DNA of 64,000 bases, taken from positions 124,001 through 188,000 of the forward strand of contig JAEYUW010000002.1 of assembly GCA_023432225.1 (NCBI GenBank). The letters run 5' to 3'. This document shows positions 55,036 through 64,000 of the stretch, piece after piece. The stretch is from Verrucomicrobiota bacterium. GTDB taxonomy: Bacteria; Verrucomicrobiota; Verrucomicrobiia; Opitutales; Opitutaceae. The stretch's first letter is position 1. Each line of letters begins with the position of its first letter. Position numbers and translations under genes: made by a program. The notes beneath the pieces are model-generated. The model ran no database searches and was not told the DNA's origin. It saw nothing but the letters and a program-made list of their open reading frames with translations.

Positions 55036-56500
55036 GGGCGGAAGCGAGGGCGCCGTTTTCCCGGCGTTGGGCGATCAGATCGAGCCGCGCGTAGGCGGCG
55101 GCGAGGTAGAGCGAGAACCAGAACGCGATCATGACGGAGGGATTGGCGAAGGGAAACTCAGCGCACGCGTAGAGCGCCACCAACGCACAACCGGCGAGCA
55201 GGTAGCGCGGCATGAGCGACTCCACGCGCCGCCACGCCACGCTCGCGAGCGGCATGAACGCCAGCAGCACGAGCAGGCCGGTGCCGACAAAGCCCACTTC
55301 GGCGAGGGATTGGAGCCAGTCGTTGTGCGCCTCCGAATAGAACGGCTTCCAGCCGCCCGGGCCGGGATCGGGCGCAGAATTGTAGATCATGAAAACGTTC
55401 GCGTAGGTCTCGAGGCCCCAGCCGAATACCGGGCGCTCCGCCGCCATGTTCCAGGTGTCGCGGTAGAGCCGGAGGCGCTGGTTGAGCGTGGTTTCCTGGC
55501 GCATGTCCTGCAGTTGCTGAACGGTCGCCTGCGCGCGCACCGCGATGACATTGCGGCTCAGGCCGAACACGCCGCCGGCCGCGAGCAATGCCACGAGCAC
55601 GATGCCGCCGACGGGCAGAATGACGGATTCATGGTGCTCGCGCCGCAGTCGAATGAGGCGCGCCAGAAAGTGCACCAACGCCGCGACCAGAAACAGGGCG
55701 AGCAGCACCGAGCTCGAGCGCGAGCCACTGAGCGGCGCGGTGGCGGCCAGCAACAGCGTCGCGACGGCTCCGGCCAGCGCCGGGGAATGCCACAAGTCGC
55801 GGTGCTGTTCGCGCCGCAGCGCGTGAAAGAGCAGCGCGAGGCACGCGGCGGTATTCAACACGGTGAAAGCGCCCCAGTGGTTGTGATAAACGAAGGTGGA
55901 AAAAAAGAAGTCGTTCGGGGATTTGATGCGGCCGAACCACAGGCCGGGAGCGTGGATCAATTTTTGCAGGGTGCCAAAAATCGCCAGCGCGAGCGCGTTG
56001 AGGCCGACGACGTAGAGCAGCTGACGCAACCGCCGTCGCCCTTGGATGACGAAGAGGAGGTTGTAGCACGAGACGACGATGCCGTTGAACTGCCACAATT
56101 CGCGCAGCGAAATCTCGGGGCGCGCGCTGCTCGGCAACCACGACCAGCGCGGCGCCACGTGGCGGAAAAACGATTCGGTGCCGCTGCGAATGAGTTCCGT
56201 GCTGGGATTCCACGCGCTGATCAGCACCAGCACATCGAACGCGAGCAGCGGCCACAGGTGGCGCAGCGGTTGACTGGTCAGCTCGCGACGGACGGAGCGG
56301 CGTCCCGCGATCATCACGAACAAGGCGATGCCAACCGTGCCCCAGAGCGCGAGGAGGTGCCGCACCCACGGCGCTTGGCCTCCGAAGCCCCACGACGTGC
56401 CGACGATCAGGACGGCGACGTGGAGGACCACGATGCGCTCCCACCATTCGCTGGGACGTGTGCCGTCGGTCCGGAGTGAGCGGTCGCGAACGGGAGTCAT
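55028..56500 (-). CDS. O-antigen ligase / polymerase-like membrane protein (Wzy_C type)
   Basis: A 490-residue inner-membrane protein with about 11-12 helices. The large periplasmic loop holds AERPVFGWGLETYANVF and YSEAHNDWLQSLAEVGFVG, the conserved Wzy_C/WaaL region in which the His contributes to ligase activity. It probably polymerises repeat units or joins them to lipid A-core or a lipid carrier; ligase and polymerase cannot be separated by eye. ATG at 56500 overlaps the upstream stop (ATGA). Confidence 0.85.
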   Translation of the reverse strand: MTPVRDRSLRTDGTRPSEWWERIVVLHVAVLIVGTSWGFGGQAPWVRHLLALWGTVGIALFVMIAGRRSVRRELTSQPLRHLWPLLAFDVLVLISAWNPSTELIRSGTESFFRHVAPRWSWLPSSARPEISLRELWQFNGIVVSCYNLLFVIQGRRRLRQLLYVVGLNALALAIFGTLQKLIHAPGLWFGRIKSPNDFFFSTFVYHNHWGAFTVLNTAACLALLFHALRREQHRDLWHSPALAGAVATLLLAATAPLSGSRSSSVLLALFLVAALVHFLARLIRLRREHHESVILPVGGIVLVALLAAGGVFGLSRNVIAVRAQATVQQLQDMRQETTLNQRLRLYRDTWNMAAERPVFGWGLETYANVFMIYNSAPDPGPGGWKPFYSEAHNDWLQSLAEVGFVGTGLLVLLAFMPLASVAWRRVESLMPRYLLAGCALVALYACAEFPFANPSVMIAFWFSLYLAAAYARLDLIAQRRENGALASAHV

Positions 56501-57609
56501 TCCTTCAGGCTCCGATAGAAGTCGAGCAGGCGCGCGGCGGCTCCGTGCCAGGTGAACTCCTGGGCGACCCACGTGCGACCGCGATTGCCGCAGGCCGCGA
56601 GAACTTCCGGACTCTCGGCCAGCACCGAGCGCAGCGTGCGCGCGTAATCCTCCCACGTCACGCAGGCGCCGGCCTCATGTTTGGCCAACTGCGTCCACGG
56701 CGTCGTATTCGTGACGATGGCCGGCACCCGCGCGGCGAGCGCCTCGGCCACGACGAGGCCGAAATTTTCGGAATGAGACGGCAGGAGAAACAACTGCGCG
56801 ACGGCAAACGGCGGCGGCCGCGTGCGCCCGTCGGCCACGACGATCCGATCCTGTGCGGCGGCGCACCAGCCCTGCACTTCAGCGAGCGAATATTCCTCCG
56901 GCACGCCGGCAACGAGCAGGAGCCAGTCGGCCGGAGCGGTGGCCAGCCAGAGATCGATCAGTTCGCGCAGCCGCTTTTTGCGGTGAAAGCGGGAGTAGAA
57001 CAGCGCGACGCGGCGCGAGGCGAATTGCGGAAACTCCGCCAGCCACGCGGTGCGCGCGGCCGCGAGATCCGCGGGCGTGGGCAGCTCGACGCCGTTGGGC
57101 GCGACGCAGATCGGCTGCCGAAAACCGAGGGCGCGGATGTCGTTCGCTTCCTCTTCGCTCGTGGCGTGCCAGCCGGCGGCGGCGCTCATCGCACCGGGAT
57201 GCACGAACCACCCGGCGATACGCTTGCGCCAGCGACGATGTTGCCAGGCCCAGCCGCTCATCATGCCACGCGGCGAGATCACGAGCGGAACGCGACGGCG
57301 GCGCGCGGCGTCGTGGGCGTAACGCAAGGTCAGCAACCACAGGGCGTGCGAGTGGATGACGTCGTAGGCGGTGCTCGCCAATCGCCGGTCGAGGCCGGCG
57401 GACGCACACAGCCAGCGCGGCGCCTCGCGCTCGAAGATGTGGATCGCCGCGGCATCGTCGGCGGGGGCGAGCATCTGCTGACCGGGCTCGAGCGTCGTCA
57501 GCAGGTCCGTGGTTTCGGTCGCGGCCATCGCGTTGGCGAGCGCGCGCACGGATTTCGACGGCCCGCCGTGACGGTCTTCGAGGCTGGGGACGACGTGGCA
57601 GAGATGCAT
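56497..57609 (-). CDS. Glycosyltransferase family 4
   Basis: A 370-residue GT-B enzyme. MHLCHVVPSLEDRHGGPSK is the acceptor-domain start, VAPNGVELP the hinge region, and LLPSHSENFGLVVAEALAARV the E-x7-E donor motif. It adds a sugar to the growing lipid-linked oligosaccharide; the donor is unknown. ATG at 57609 lies one base after the upstream gene's stop. The open frame upstream to 57723 overlaps that gene and is not used. Confidence 0.9.
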   Translation of the reverse strand: MHLCHVVPSLEDRHGGPSKSVRALANAMAATETTDLLTTLEPGQQMLAPADDAAAIHIFEREAPRWLCASAGLDRRLASTAYDVIHSHALWLLTLRYAHDAARRRRVPLVISPRGMMSGWAWQHRRWRKRIAGWFVHPGAMSAAAGWHATSEEEANDIRALGFRQPICVAPNGVELPTPADLAAARTAWLAEFPQFASRRVALFYSRFHRKKRLRELIDLWLATAPADWLLLVAGVPEEYSLAEVQGWCAAAQDRIVVADGRTRPPPFAVAQLFLLPSHSENFGLVVAEALAARVPAIVTNTTPWTQLAKHEAGACVTWEDYARTLRSVLAESPEVLAACGNRGRTWVAQEFTWHGAAARLLDFYRSLKE

Positions 57610-57610
57610 G

Positions 57611-58771
57611 TCAGCGCACGAGCGTGGCGAAATCGGCGAGCAATGTCTCGGCGAACACCGGGAAATCATAGCGCTGTGCGTCGGCGCGAGCCTGCTCGGC
57701 CATCGCGCGGCGGCGGGCGGCATCGCGCACGGCTTGCTCGAGGGCGGTGGCGAGCCGTGCCGCGGCGTCGGTCGCGGTGTGGTCGAAAATGAATCCGTTC
57801 ACGCCGTCGCGAATGAACTCCTGAAAACACGCGAGGTTGGAGACCACGGGCACGGCGCCGGCCGCCATCGCCTCAACGACGGCGACGCCGAACGTCTCAC
57901 CTTCAGTGGCGAGGCTCGGATAGCAGAAGACGTCGAGGCGCTGATAAATGCCGGCGAGGACGCGGTCGTTGAACTGCGGATCGAGCAGGTGAAAACGCGT
58001 GGCCGGCATCGCCTGCCCGAGTTTCTGCAGGAGTCGGTTGCGAAAATCCGCGCCGGAACCGCCGCGGGCGACGTCGGCGGGGCCGCACAGCACGACGCGC
58101 CACGGGGGCAAGTCGGCGCGCGGAGCGAGGAGCTTGAGCGCTTCCGCGAGCAGCATCAGGCCTTTCTCTTGATTGATGCGGCCGACAAATCCCAGGGTGA
58201 TTTCGTCGGGCGCCGCGCGTTTGGGCAGGAAGAGCGGCTCGGGTTGCGGCGTGGCGAGCTGTGCGTGATTGATCGGGTATCCGGTCACACGCACGACGTC
58301 GGCGAGTGACGGGTTTTCCGCCACGACGCGGTCGCGGACCAGCCCGCTCGGGGCGAGGACGCGGGCGAGGCCGCGGTAGCGTCGATACTGGCCCTTCGGC
58401 ATGCGGCCGCACATGACGACGACGCGGCCGGCGGCGGGTTTCCAGCGTCCGAGCCACATCGGGAGCGCGACGGCGTTACAGACGACGATGTCGGCGGGCG
58501 GCAGTTCGCGGTAGATGCGCCAACTCCACGCGAGGTCGAGCAGAAGGTTTTTCCAGAGTTGCGATTGGTGATCCTGGCCGGGCAGGCGGATGTGCTCTAC
58601 GCCGTCGATGGTTTCCTGCTCAGGGAAACCGCGCCACGTGCGGGAAAGGGAGACGACGCGATGGCCGCGTGCGGCGAATTCGCGGCCGAGCTGGAACCAC
58701 GTCTTCTCGGTCGAGCCGCCGCTGAGCGGCGGCACGGGGAGGAAGAAACCGTTGATGATCGTGATGCGCAT
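57611..58771 (-). CDS. Glycosyltransferase family 4
   Basis: A 386-residue GT-B enzyme. It shows MRITIINGFFLPVPPLSGGS at the start, EITLGFVGRINQEKGLMLLAEA (the Arg-x4-Lys donor-phosphate site), and YPSLATEGETFGVAVVEAMA with the E-x7-E motif. The ATG at 58771 shares a base with the stop of the upstream gene (TGATG). The sugar is not predictable. Confidence 0.9.
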   Translation of the reverse strand: MRITIINGFFLPVPPLSGGSTEKTWFQLGREFAARGHRVVSLSRTWRGFPEQETIDGVEHIRLPGQDHQSQLWKNLLLDLAWSWRIYRELPPADIVVCNAVALPMWLGRWKPAAGRVVVMCGRMPKGQYRRYRGLARVLAPSGLVRDRVVAENPSLADVVRVTGYPINHAQLATPQPEPLFLPKRAAPDEITLGFVGRINQEKGLMLLAEALKLLAPRADLPPWRVVLCGPADVARGGSGADFRNRLLQKLGQAMPATRFHLLDPQFNDRVLAGIYQRLDVFCYPSLATEGETFGVAVVEAMAAGAVPVVSNLACFQEFIRDGVNGFIFDHTATDAAARLATALEQAVRDAARRRAMAEQARADAQRYDFPVFAETLLADFATLVR

Positions 58772-59958
58772 CAGCGGGCGGGCAGGCTGGCGAGAGCCGC
58801 GAGGAGGCCGGCGCTCGTTTGTTCGTAGGTGTAGCGGGCGACGCGTTCGCGCGCGGCGGCGCCGAGGCGCTCCAGCTCCTCGGGGGACGTGCGCAACGCG
58901 GTGTGCAACGTGGCGGCGAGGGCCGCGGGATCGTGGGCGGGAAACACCCAGCCCGTCTCGCCGGGCGTGACGAGATCGCGGTGGCAGCCGACGAGGTCGG
59001 AGACGAGGCACGGCACGCCGAGGTGCATCGCCTCGTTCACCGCGAGGCCCCAGGTTTCGTAGAACCCACGCGACGGGAGCGCGAAAATATCGCCCACCAG
59101 GTAGCGAGAGGGCATTTCGCTTTGGTTGGCGAACGGCAGGAACCGCACCTCGCGGTCGCGCAGGCGCAGGCGGGCGAGTTCTTCGAGTTGCGGACGGGCC
59201 GGACCATCGCCGACGAAGAGCAGCGCGTCGCCGCGGGCGCCGACTTCATGGAACGCGCGCAGGAGTTCGACGGGTTGCTTGCGCTCGTGGAACTTGCCGG
59301 CGAAGACGACGACGCGGCGCCCATCGAGACCGAGTTCGCTGCGCAGGCGCGCGGCGGCCAGGCGAGTCGCTGCATCGCCGCCGTTGAAGCGCGCGGCATC
59401 CACGGCGTGCGGGGCGAAGAAAAGTTTTTTCTCGGGCACGCCGAAGGCACGGTAGTAATCGCGGTTGGCGAGACCGACGGTGGCGAAGGCGGCGAATTGG
59501 CGGAACAGCAGGCCGAGCGCGGTGCGGCGCAGCAGATTCGGGGCACCGCGGCCAAGCAGGTGCGAGTCGCCGCGCAGAATTACCGGGACGCGGTGGCGGC
59601 GGGCCCACCAGAGCGCGCGGAGATGCGAGCGCCAGTTGTAGCCGAAGAGAAGCAACGCGTCGGGGCGCCACGCGGCGAGACGGGCGGGCAACTCGGGGTT
59701 GTCGAGGCCGTTGAAATGATGCGTGCCGGGATCGCGGGAAAGGTTGGGGACGAACTCGGATTCGTAGCCGGAGAGCAGATCGATGTCCCACTGGATGGTT
59801 TTCTCGAACTGCGGATCGCGCTGGGCGGTGACGCCGAATTCCCACAGGTAGAACACGCGAAGATCGAGGACGCGATTGGTGGCGAGCCACTGGAACCACG
59901 GACTGTAATATTGCACGGGGTGCGAGAGCACCACCGCAAGCCGGCGGGGAGAACTCAT
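58771..59958 (-). CDS. Glycosyltransferase family 4
   Basis: A 395-residue GT-B enzyme. RRLAVVLSHPVQYYSPWFQWL is the acceptor-domain start, VVVFAGKFHERKQPVELLRAF the donor-domain opening, and SRGFYETWGLAVNEAMHLGV the E-x7-E site. HPVQYYSP followed by an aromatic residue is common in GT4 enzymes from EPS loci. ATG at 59958 overlaps the FkbM stop as ATGA. The longer frame to 60672 is antisense-like Arg-rich sequence and is discarded. Confidence 0.9.
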   Translation of the reverse strand: MSSPRRLAVVLSHPVQYYSPWFQWLATNRVLDLRVFYLWEFGVTAQRDPQFEKTIQWDIDLLSGYESEFVPNLSRDPGTHHFNGLDNPELPARLAAWRPDALLLFGYNWRSHLRALWWARRHRVPVILRGDSHLLGRGAPNLLRRTALGLLFRQFAAFATVGLANRDYYRAFGVPEKKLFFAPHAVDAARFNGGDAATRLAAARLRSELGLDGRRVVVFAGKFHERKQPVELLRAFHEVGARGDALLFVGDGPARPQLEELARLRLRDREVRFLPFANQSEMPSRYLVGDIFALPSRGFYETWGLAVNEAMHLGVPCLVSDLVGCHRDLVTPGETGWVFPAHDPAALAATLHTALRTSPEELERLGAAARERVARYTYEQTSAGLLAALASLPAR

Positions 59959-60794
59959 GCGGGCGGAATCAGGCCGCTGTTCGGATGAAGGAACAGCGCG
60001 TTGTCGCCTTCGCGGGCGAGAGGGCCGCTCGCCGGGACGAGGCGGTCGCGACGCGCGACATACGGGCGGTAGCCGTAGGACTCGAGGGTGCGGCCGACGC
60101 CGGGGCCGGACTCGCCGAGAATCTCGGCGTGGATGGCGGAGATACGGCCGGCGGCGAGTGCCTGGGCGGCGCCGGCGATCGCGCCGGGTTCGCCGCCTTC
60201 CATGTCGAGTTTCCAGAGATCGATGCGGTCGAGGCCGAGGCGGGCCATTTCGCCGTCGATGGTGACGAGCGGGATGGCTTCGCCTTCGGATTCGTCGAGG
60301 CGGTTCCACGAACCGTGGAGATCCTCGCCACCGACGGGTTTCAGGAACGCCTGGCCCGGAGCCGCGGCGAGGCCCGCGGGGCTGACGGTCACGTTGGTCA
60401 GGCGATTGCGCTCGATGCCGCGCGTCAGCCACGCGCGGGCGGCGGTGCCGGGCTCGTAGGCGTAGACGTGCGCGTCGTCGAGCAAGCGCACGAAATAGAG
60501 CGTGGTTTGGCCAATGTTGGCACCGGAATCGACGACGGTGTGGAGGCGGGTGCGATTGAGCAGCAGCCAACGCCAGAAGGCGCGGCCCTCGTAGTAACCA
60601 TACACGATCCAGCGGTGCGTCGGATTGGTGAGATCGAGCTCCCACGGGATGCCCGGGTGCGTCTCGACCCACGCGGTGCCGTGGCGGGTGAGACCGCGGC
60701 CGAAGAGGCGGTCCATGACACGGAGCTTGCCGCGAAACTCGGCGCGGCGGAGCAGGCGAAGCAAAGGAGGGAGAGGCACGAGGTCTGGTTTCAT
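59955..60794 (-). CDS. FkbM-family methyltransferase
   Basis: A 279-residue SAM-dependent methyltransferase, the second FkbM in the locus and clearly different in sequence from the one at 47815-48576. The SAM-binding loop is TVVDSGANIGQTTLYFVRLL, the second strand's acidic residue is in VYAYEPGTAAR, and LWKLDMEGGEPGAI is the FkbM signature. It probably methylates a sugar in the repeat unit. ATG at 60794 lies one base after the upstream stop. Confidence 0.87.
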   Translation of the reverse strand: MKPDLVPLPPLLRLLRRAEFRGKLRVMDRLFGRGLTRHGTAWVETHPGIPWELDLTNPTHRWIVYGYYEGRAFWRWLLLNRTRLHTVVDSGANIGQTTLYFVRLLDDAHVYAYEPGTAARAWLTRGIERNRLTNVTVSPAGLAAAPGQAFLKPVGGEDLHGSWNRLDESEGEAIPLVTIDGEMARLGLDRIDLWKLDMEGGEPGAIAGAAQALAAGRISAIHAEILGESGPGVGRTLESYGYRPYVARRDRLVPASGPLAREGDNALFLHPNSGLIPPA

Positions 60795-60795
60795 G

Positions 60796-62292
60796 TCAGG
60801 AACCGAAGCTACGGACGAACATAGGCACGCCGAGGACGGCGACGCAGGCTTGGAAGAGAGAGGCGAGCCAGATGCTCAGCGTGAGTTCGATCTGGAAGCT
60901 CCACGCGATCAGCACCACGAGGAGCAGGCCGCCGTAGGAGACGAGTGGGCTTTCTGCGCCCCAGCGCGTGAGTTTTTTCAGCAGCGTGCCGATGATGCAG
61001 GCGATCACGGCGATGCCGTAGAAACCGAAGTTGGCGTAGGCCTCGCAGACCATGCCGAATCCGATGGTGGTTTTCTGGGCGTCTTCCTCGGTCTGCAGAC
61101 CGAAGTAGCGTGAGAGCGTGGTGGTGCTGATGTGCCCCAAGGGTTTTCCAGGCCAAAAGAAGCGCGGCACGAACTGGCCGGGGATGTGTTTGTAGGTCTC
61201 GCCGTAGAGATAGGGCTGGCGGTCAGGGCAAACGGAAACGACGAGGCACATGATGTGGAACAGCGAGGTGCGCTCGAGCAGCTTGGCGGTGGAGGTCTGC
61301 TGTTTCTCGGACTCGCTGCGGAACGTCACACCCTGCTGAATCCACTCGATATAGAAGGAGGGCAGGTCGGTCAGGCCCACGGGCTTGGCTCCCTCGGTCC
61401 AGTATTTCGCGCGAAGTTCGCTCTTGCCGTTGTGCAGAATGCCGAGGAACGGGATCACCACGACGAGGAGGCCGATCGGCAGGCGCCGGGCGGCGGACAC
61501 GTAGCCGAGAAGGGCCAGCACGATCATCGAGATGCCGCCGACCAGGAACAGCGACGCGCATTGGAGGATGACCTGGACGATGAAGTTGACGGTGAAAAAC
61601 GTTTTGTCGCCGCGTGGCAACGTGCCGGCGCCCCAACGGCGCGCGGCGAGAAAGGTGGCGACGATGCCGATACCGAAGAACGTGGCGCGGAGCACGCCCT
61701 CGGCTTCGTTCGGCAGAAACTTGAAGAGCAGTTCGCGGTAGAAGCTCGAGAAGAGGGTGTAGATGGTGGTCAACACCATCCCGTAGGAGAGGTAGCGGCT
61801 GAGCTTGTCGGTGACGATGGGCTCGGACCAGAACGGCGTGCGGCGCGGTTGGGCGCGGACGAAGAGATAGCAACCGATGGCCAGCGTCTGAAAAAGCAGG
61901 ACGCCCAGGGCCGCGGTGGTGATGACCTCCGAGGGGTAATTGCCGAGTTGCTGGTGGCCGCTGAGGAGCGGGATCGCATAGGCATTCACGCTGGTGAGCA
62001 TGAACGTCTCAAAGATCGGAAACGGCTTGGAGTTGCCCCGCGCCCAGAGCAGGCCCGGGAGGCAGCCGAGGGCGAGAATGATCAGTCCGAGGTAGAGGTG
62101 AAACGGGTCTTCGACGACCGCGGTGTAGGCATAGTAGATCGTCAACGCGACGAGCCCGCCCACGCCGATGAGGAAAAGACTCTGGTCCTCGGGCGCGCCG
62201 TCGCGCCGCGGGGCATTGAGGTAGTCGACGACCGCCGGATCGAATTCCGGTTGGGGCGGTGGCGGAGGTGACTCAGGTTGCTGTGGGAGCAT
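60796..62292 (-). CDS. Polytopic membrane protein, putative polysaccharide polymerase (Wzy-like)
   Basis: A 498-residue protein with a Pro-rich cytoplasmic start (about residues 1-40) and about 11-12 membrane helices. A loop of ~90 residues near the C-terminal third (HNGKSELRAKYWTEGAKPVG through FWPGKPLGHISTTTL) is the likely catalytic or acceptor-facing region, as in Wzy-type polymerases. No strict motif exists for the family, so the name rests on topology and location. The locus thus has two polymerase/ligase-like proteins, which fits one polymerase plus one ligase. ATG at 62292 overlaps the upstream gene by 20 bases. Confidence 0.65.
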   Translation of the reverse strand: MLPQQPESPPPPPQPEFDPAVVDYLNAPRRDGAPEDQSLFLIGVGGLVALTIYYAYTAVVEDPFHLYLGLIILALGCLPGLLWARGNSKPFPIFETFMLTSVNAYAIPLLSGHQQLGNYPSEVITTAALGVLLFQTLAIGCYLFVRAQPRRTPFWSEPIVTDKLSRYLSYGMVLTTIYTLFSSFYRELLFKFLPNEAEGVLRATFFGIGIVATFLAARRWGAGTLPRGDKTFFTVNFIVQVILQCASLFLVGGISMIVLALLGYVSAARRLPIGLLVVVIPFLGILHNGKSELRAKYWTEGAKPVGLTDLPSFYIEWIQQGVTFRSESEKQQTSTAKLLERTSLFHIMCLVVSVCPDRQPYLYGETYKHIPGQFVPRFFWPGKPLGHISTTTLSRYFGLQTEEDAQKTTIGFGMVCEAYANFGFYGIAVIACIIGTLLKKLTRWGAESPLVSYGGLLLVVLIAWSFQIELTLSIWLASLFQACVAVLGVPMFVRSFGS

Positions 62293-63607
62293 CGGGAGAG
62301 GAAACGCCGGCGGCGGCGTCGAAGAGCTGGCATTGGCGTCGTGCGAGCGCGGCGGCGGAGAGAGACCGGTCGAACCAAGCATCGGCGCGCGGTGAAAGCA
62401 ATTCCGCGACTTCGCCCCTCGCCGAGGCGCCGAGAATTCGGGCGACTTCGCCCGCCGGTTGGGTTTCGCGACCGGGCTGAAGGAGCGTCACGAGATTGGC
62501 GCAGCGCAGGTGAGAGACCAGTCGCTCCAGGAGACTGCCGTCGTGCGTGAGGGCGAGCATCGGGCGGCGGGCGAGATAGTAGGGGTAGAGCTTCGACGGC
62601 GAATAGCCGCGGTCGTCGCTTCCGAGCAACAGGAGTCCGTCGGCCGCACACATCAGACGCAGCGAATCCTGATAGCCGACCCGTTGCGGCTGCTCGGTGA
62701 TCAAATCGCCGACCCCATAGGCCTCGGCGATCGGCATCACGGCGCGGCCGGTTTGGCCCGGATCAGCATACGAGGTCCCCACGAAGTGCAGGCGCACGCG
62801 CTGCGCGAGTTCCGGCTCGCGCTCGCGCAGCTGACGCAGCCCGGAACAAAGCACGCGCACCGCGTGGCTGAATTGCGGACCCAGGCTGCCGGCCGCGACC
62901 CAGTTGAAGACGCCCGCCGGCAAGGCCACCGGCAATGGGTCGCCGGCTTTGCGCGGGAGGACGTCGAAGTCGGCTTTGGGTGCGCCGAACGGGATGACTT
63001 CGTGGACGGGCAGCTGCCGGTGCGAGTAACGCTCGCGCAGATCGCGGAAATAGTGCGGCGACACGCTCATCAGCCCCGCCGCGTCGTAGAAACAGTTTTC
63101 CTCGAAGAGCCAGGCGGTGAAGCGGGCAAATTGGTATTTCCAACCGCCCGGCGGCCGCGGCGCGCCCGGACGCTCGTAGTAATTGCTGCGCCACGGATCC
63201 TGCAGGTCGACCACGTAGGGCACACCGAAGCGCTGGCGCCAGAGGCGACCGAGCGGCGTGACCAGGTATTGCGTGGTGCTGAAGAAAACGAGGTCGAAGT
63301 GCTCGCGCCGGAGCAGCGCGTGGGCCGCGCGGTTGAGCTGCACGACGCAGCGCAGGCCGAGATTGTTGACGCCGACGAACCGCGTGAGCCCGCGCGGGAA
63401 CGCTCCGCAGAGGTGCACCGGAATATCCGAGGGCAAACTGGCGAGCAGCGAGTCGTCGCGCCAATCCGCGCGGTGCTGCGGCTCGACCGCCAGCACGACG
63501 GGGTCCCAGCCATGATCGCGATAATACGGAAGACTCATCCGGACGCGCTGGCAGTCCGGTGCGTTCACCGGAGGGAAATGCGGACTGATGATCAGGACGC
63601 GTTTCAC
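62273..63607 (-). CDS. Glycosyltransferase (GT4-like)
   Basis: A 444-residue GT-B-type protein. It begins KRVLIISPHFPPVNAPDCQR, a known opening of GT4-like enzymes in polysaccharide loci, has PYVVDLQDPWRSNYY in the N-terminal domain and SLRLMCAADGLLLLGSDDRG with YSPSKLYPYYLARRPMLAL in the donor domain. The E-x7-E motif is not obvious, so substrate and exact family are uncertain. GTG at 63607 overlaps the preceding stop (GTGA). Confidence 0.78.
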   Translation of the reverse strand: MKRVLIISPHFPPVNAPDCQRVRMSLPYYRDHGWDPVVLAVEPQHRADWRDDSLLASLPSDIPVHLCGAFPRGLTRFVGVNNLGLRCVVQLNRAAHALLRREHFDLVFFSTTQYLVTPLGRLWRQRFGVPYVVDLQDPWRSNYYERPGAPRPPGGWKYQFARFTAWLFEENCFYDAAGLMSVSPHYFRDLRERYSHRQLPVHEVIPFGAPKADFDVLPRKAGDPLPVALPAGVFNWVAAGSLGPQFSHAVRVLCSGLRQLREREPELAQRVRLHFVGTSYADPGQTGRAVMPIAEAYGVGDLITEQPQRVGYQDSLRLMCAADGLLLLGSDDRGYSPSKLYPYYLARRPMLALTHDGSLLERLVSHLRCANLVTLLQPGRETQPAGEVARILGASARGEVAELLSPRADAWFDRSLSAAALARRQCQLFDAAAGVSSPDAPTAT

Positions 63608-64000
63608 GTGGTCTTGGGGCGCAGCACGCGAATGTCCCAGACTTGTTTGCCATCGGCGCTCATCACGGCGGTGGCATGCACGGTGTCGCACACGCTCGCC
63701 ATGCGCCGCCATTGCGCGGCGTAGGTGCCGAAGCGGAAATGGGAGAGGAAAAACAGACCGCCCGGCGCGAGATGCGCGCTGAATGCGCGCAGCGTCGCGG
63801 CGGGATCGCTCGCGTAGCCGATGCACTCATTGAACGAGATGGCCTGGAATTTCTCGCCGGGCCGCCACGTCTCGTAGTTGCCCTCGATGAATTCCATGCG
63901 TGCGAGGTTGAGCGCGCGGGCCCGGGCGATCGCTTCGGTGGAGAGATCGACCCCGAGGTAACGCGAAAACGCGTAGCGCTGAAAGACCGTCGCGAGCCGG
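63604..64000 (-). CDS. Class I SAM-dependent methyltransferase, 5' part outside window
   Basis: Only the C-terminal ~131 residues are in the window; the frame remains open to the right edge. YLGVDLSTEAIARARAL is the second strand and helix of the SAM-binding fold, FQAISFNECIGYASDPAATLRAF is motif II-like, and LAPGGLFFLSHFRFG is the following strand, all typical of small-molecule methyltransferases (UbiE/Ubie-like). It is coupled by GTGA to the glycosyltransferase downstream and therefore belongs to the polysaccharide unit. What it methylates is unknown. Confidence 0.8.
   Translation of the reverse strand, partial: RLATVFQRYAFSRYLGVDLSTEAIARARALNLARMEFIEGNYETWRPGEKFQAISFNECIGYASDPAATLRAFSAHLAPGGLFFLSHFRFGTYAAQWRRMASVCDTVHATAVMSADGKQVWDIRVLRPKTT

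Noticed and set aside
52837..55134. A 765-codon plus-strand open frame
   Set aside because: It is antisense to the sugar transferase and two glycosyltransferase genes, whose motifs are clear. The translation is Arg/Gly/Glu-rich with no family pattern. Long antisense frames are expected in GC-rich DNA.

Overview
The window is GC-rich, densely coded bacterial DNA. It looks like a chromosome segment from a Gram-negative verrucomicrobium, most probably of the Opitutaceae. The grounds are inference from content: housekeeping genes, LPS-type heptosyltransferases, a PEP-CTERM sorting-signal protein, a DUF1501/DUF1800 pair, an ileS-traR/dksA-lspA gene order, a four-helix-bundle (S23-type) gene, and many intergenic palindromes of the gtagggccgg...ccggccctac kind. 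No rRNA, tRNA, CRISPR array, prophage or transposase was seen.

Layout. 1-10 kb: aconitase (5' end missing), a STAS protein and an RsbU-like phosphatase, a PEP-CTERM protein with a Cys-rich membrane/TPR neighbour, trpB, an S23-type gene inside inverted repeats, and yicC. 10-16 kb, minus strand: ileS, a DksA/TraR-like gene and lspA, then a beta-barrel-like protein. 16-19 kb, minus: a compact operon of a ParA-type ATPase, an unknown 321-aa protein and a coiled-coil protein. 19-24 kb: a thioesterase, a stand-alone response regulator, a TonB-like protein, a second hotdog protein, a Cdd1-type HhH protein and two peptide-ABC-transporter ATPases. 24-29 kb: LPS genes, including a fused acyltransferase-glycosyltransferase. 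28-35 kb: serS, tilS, ftsH and ugd. 35-41.3 kb, minus: a TPR membrane protein, DUF1501, DUF1800, alr and tsaB. 41.5-45 kb: tig-clpP-clpX. 45-47.7 kb: a GT-C-like membrane protein and an M42 peptidase. 47.8-64 kb, minus: a long exopolysaccharide/O-antigen locus that runs off the right edge.

The right-hand locus holds five or six glycosyltransferases, an initiating polyprenyl-phosphate sugar transferase, two polymerase/ligase-like membrane proteins, two FkbM methyltransferases, a further methyltransferase and a GT-C-like protein. It also contains an unexpected FAD/NAD disulfide oxidoreductase. Nearly every junction overlaps (ATGA, GTGA, TTGA, TGATG) or is 1-3 bases apart, so the genes are probably one translationally coupled unit. 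ugd (UDP-glucuronate supply) and the PEP-CTERM protein fit with envelope polysaccharide production.

The most unusual sequence feature is a set of palindromic repeat families between genes. Several copies supply the stop or start codon of the neighbouring gene, and one is translated as the N-terminus of a glycosyltransferase. All functions are read from sequence motifs by eye; no database search was run.
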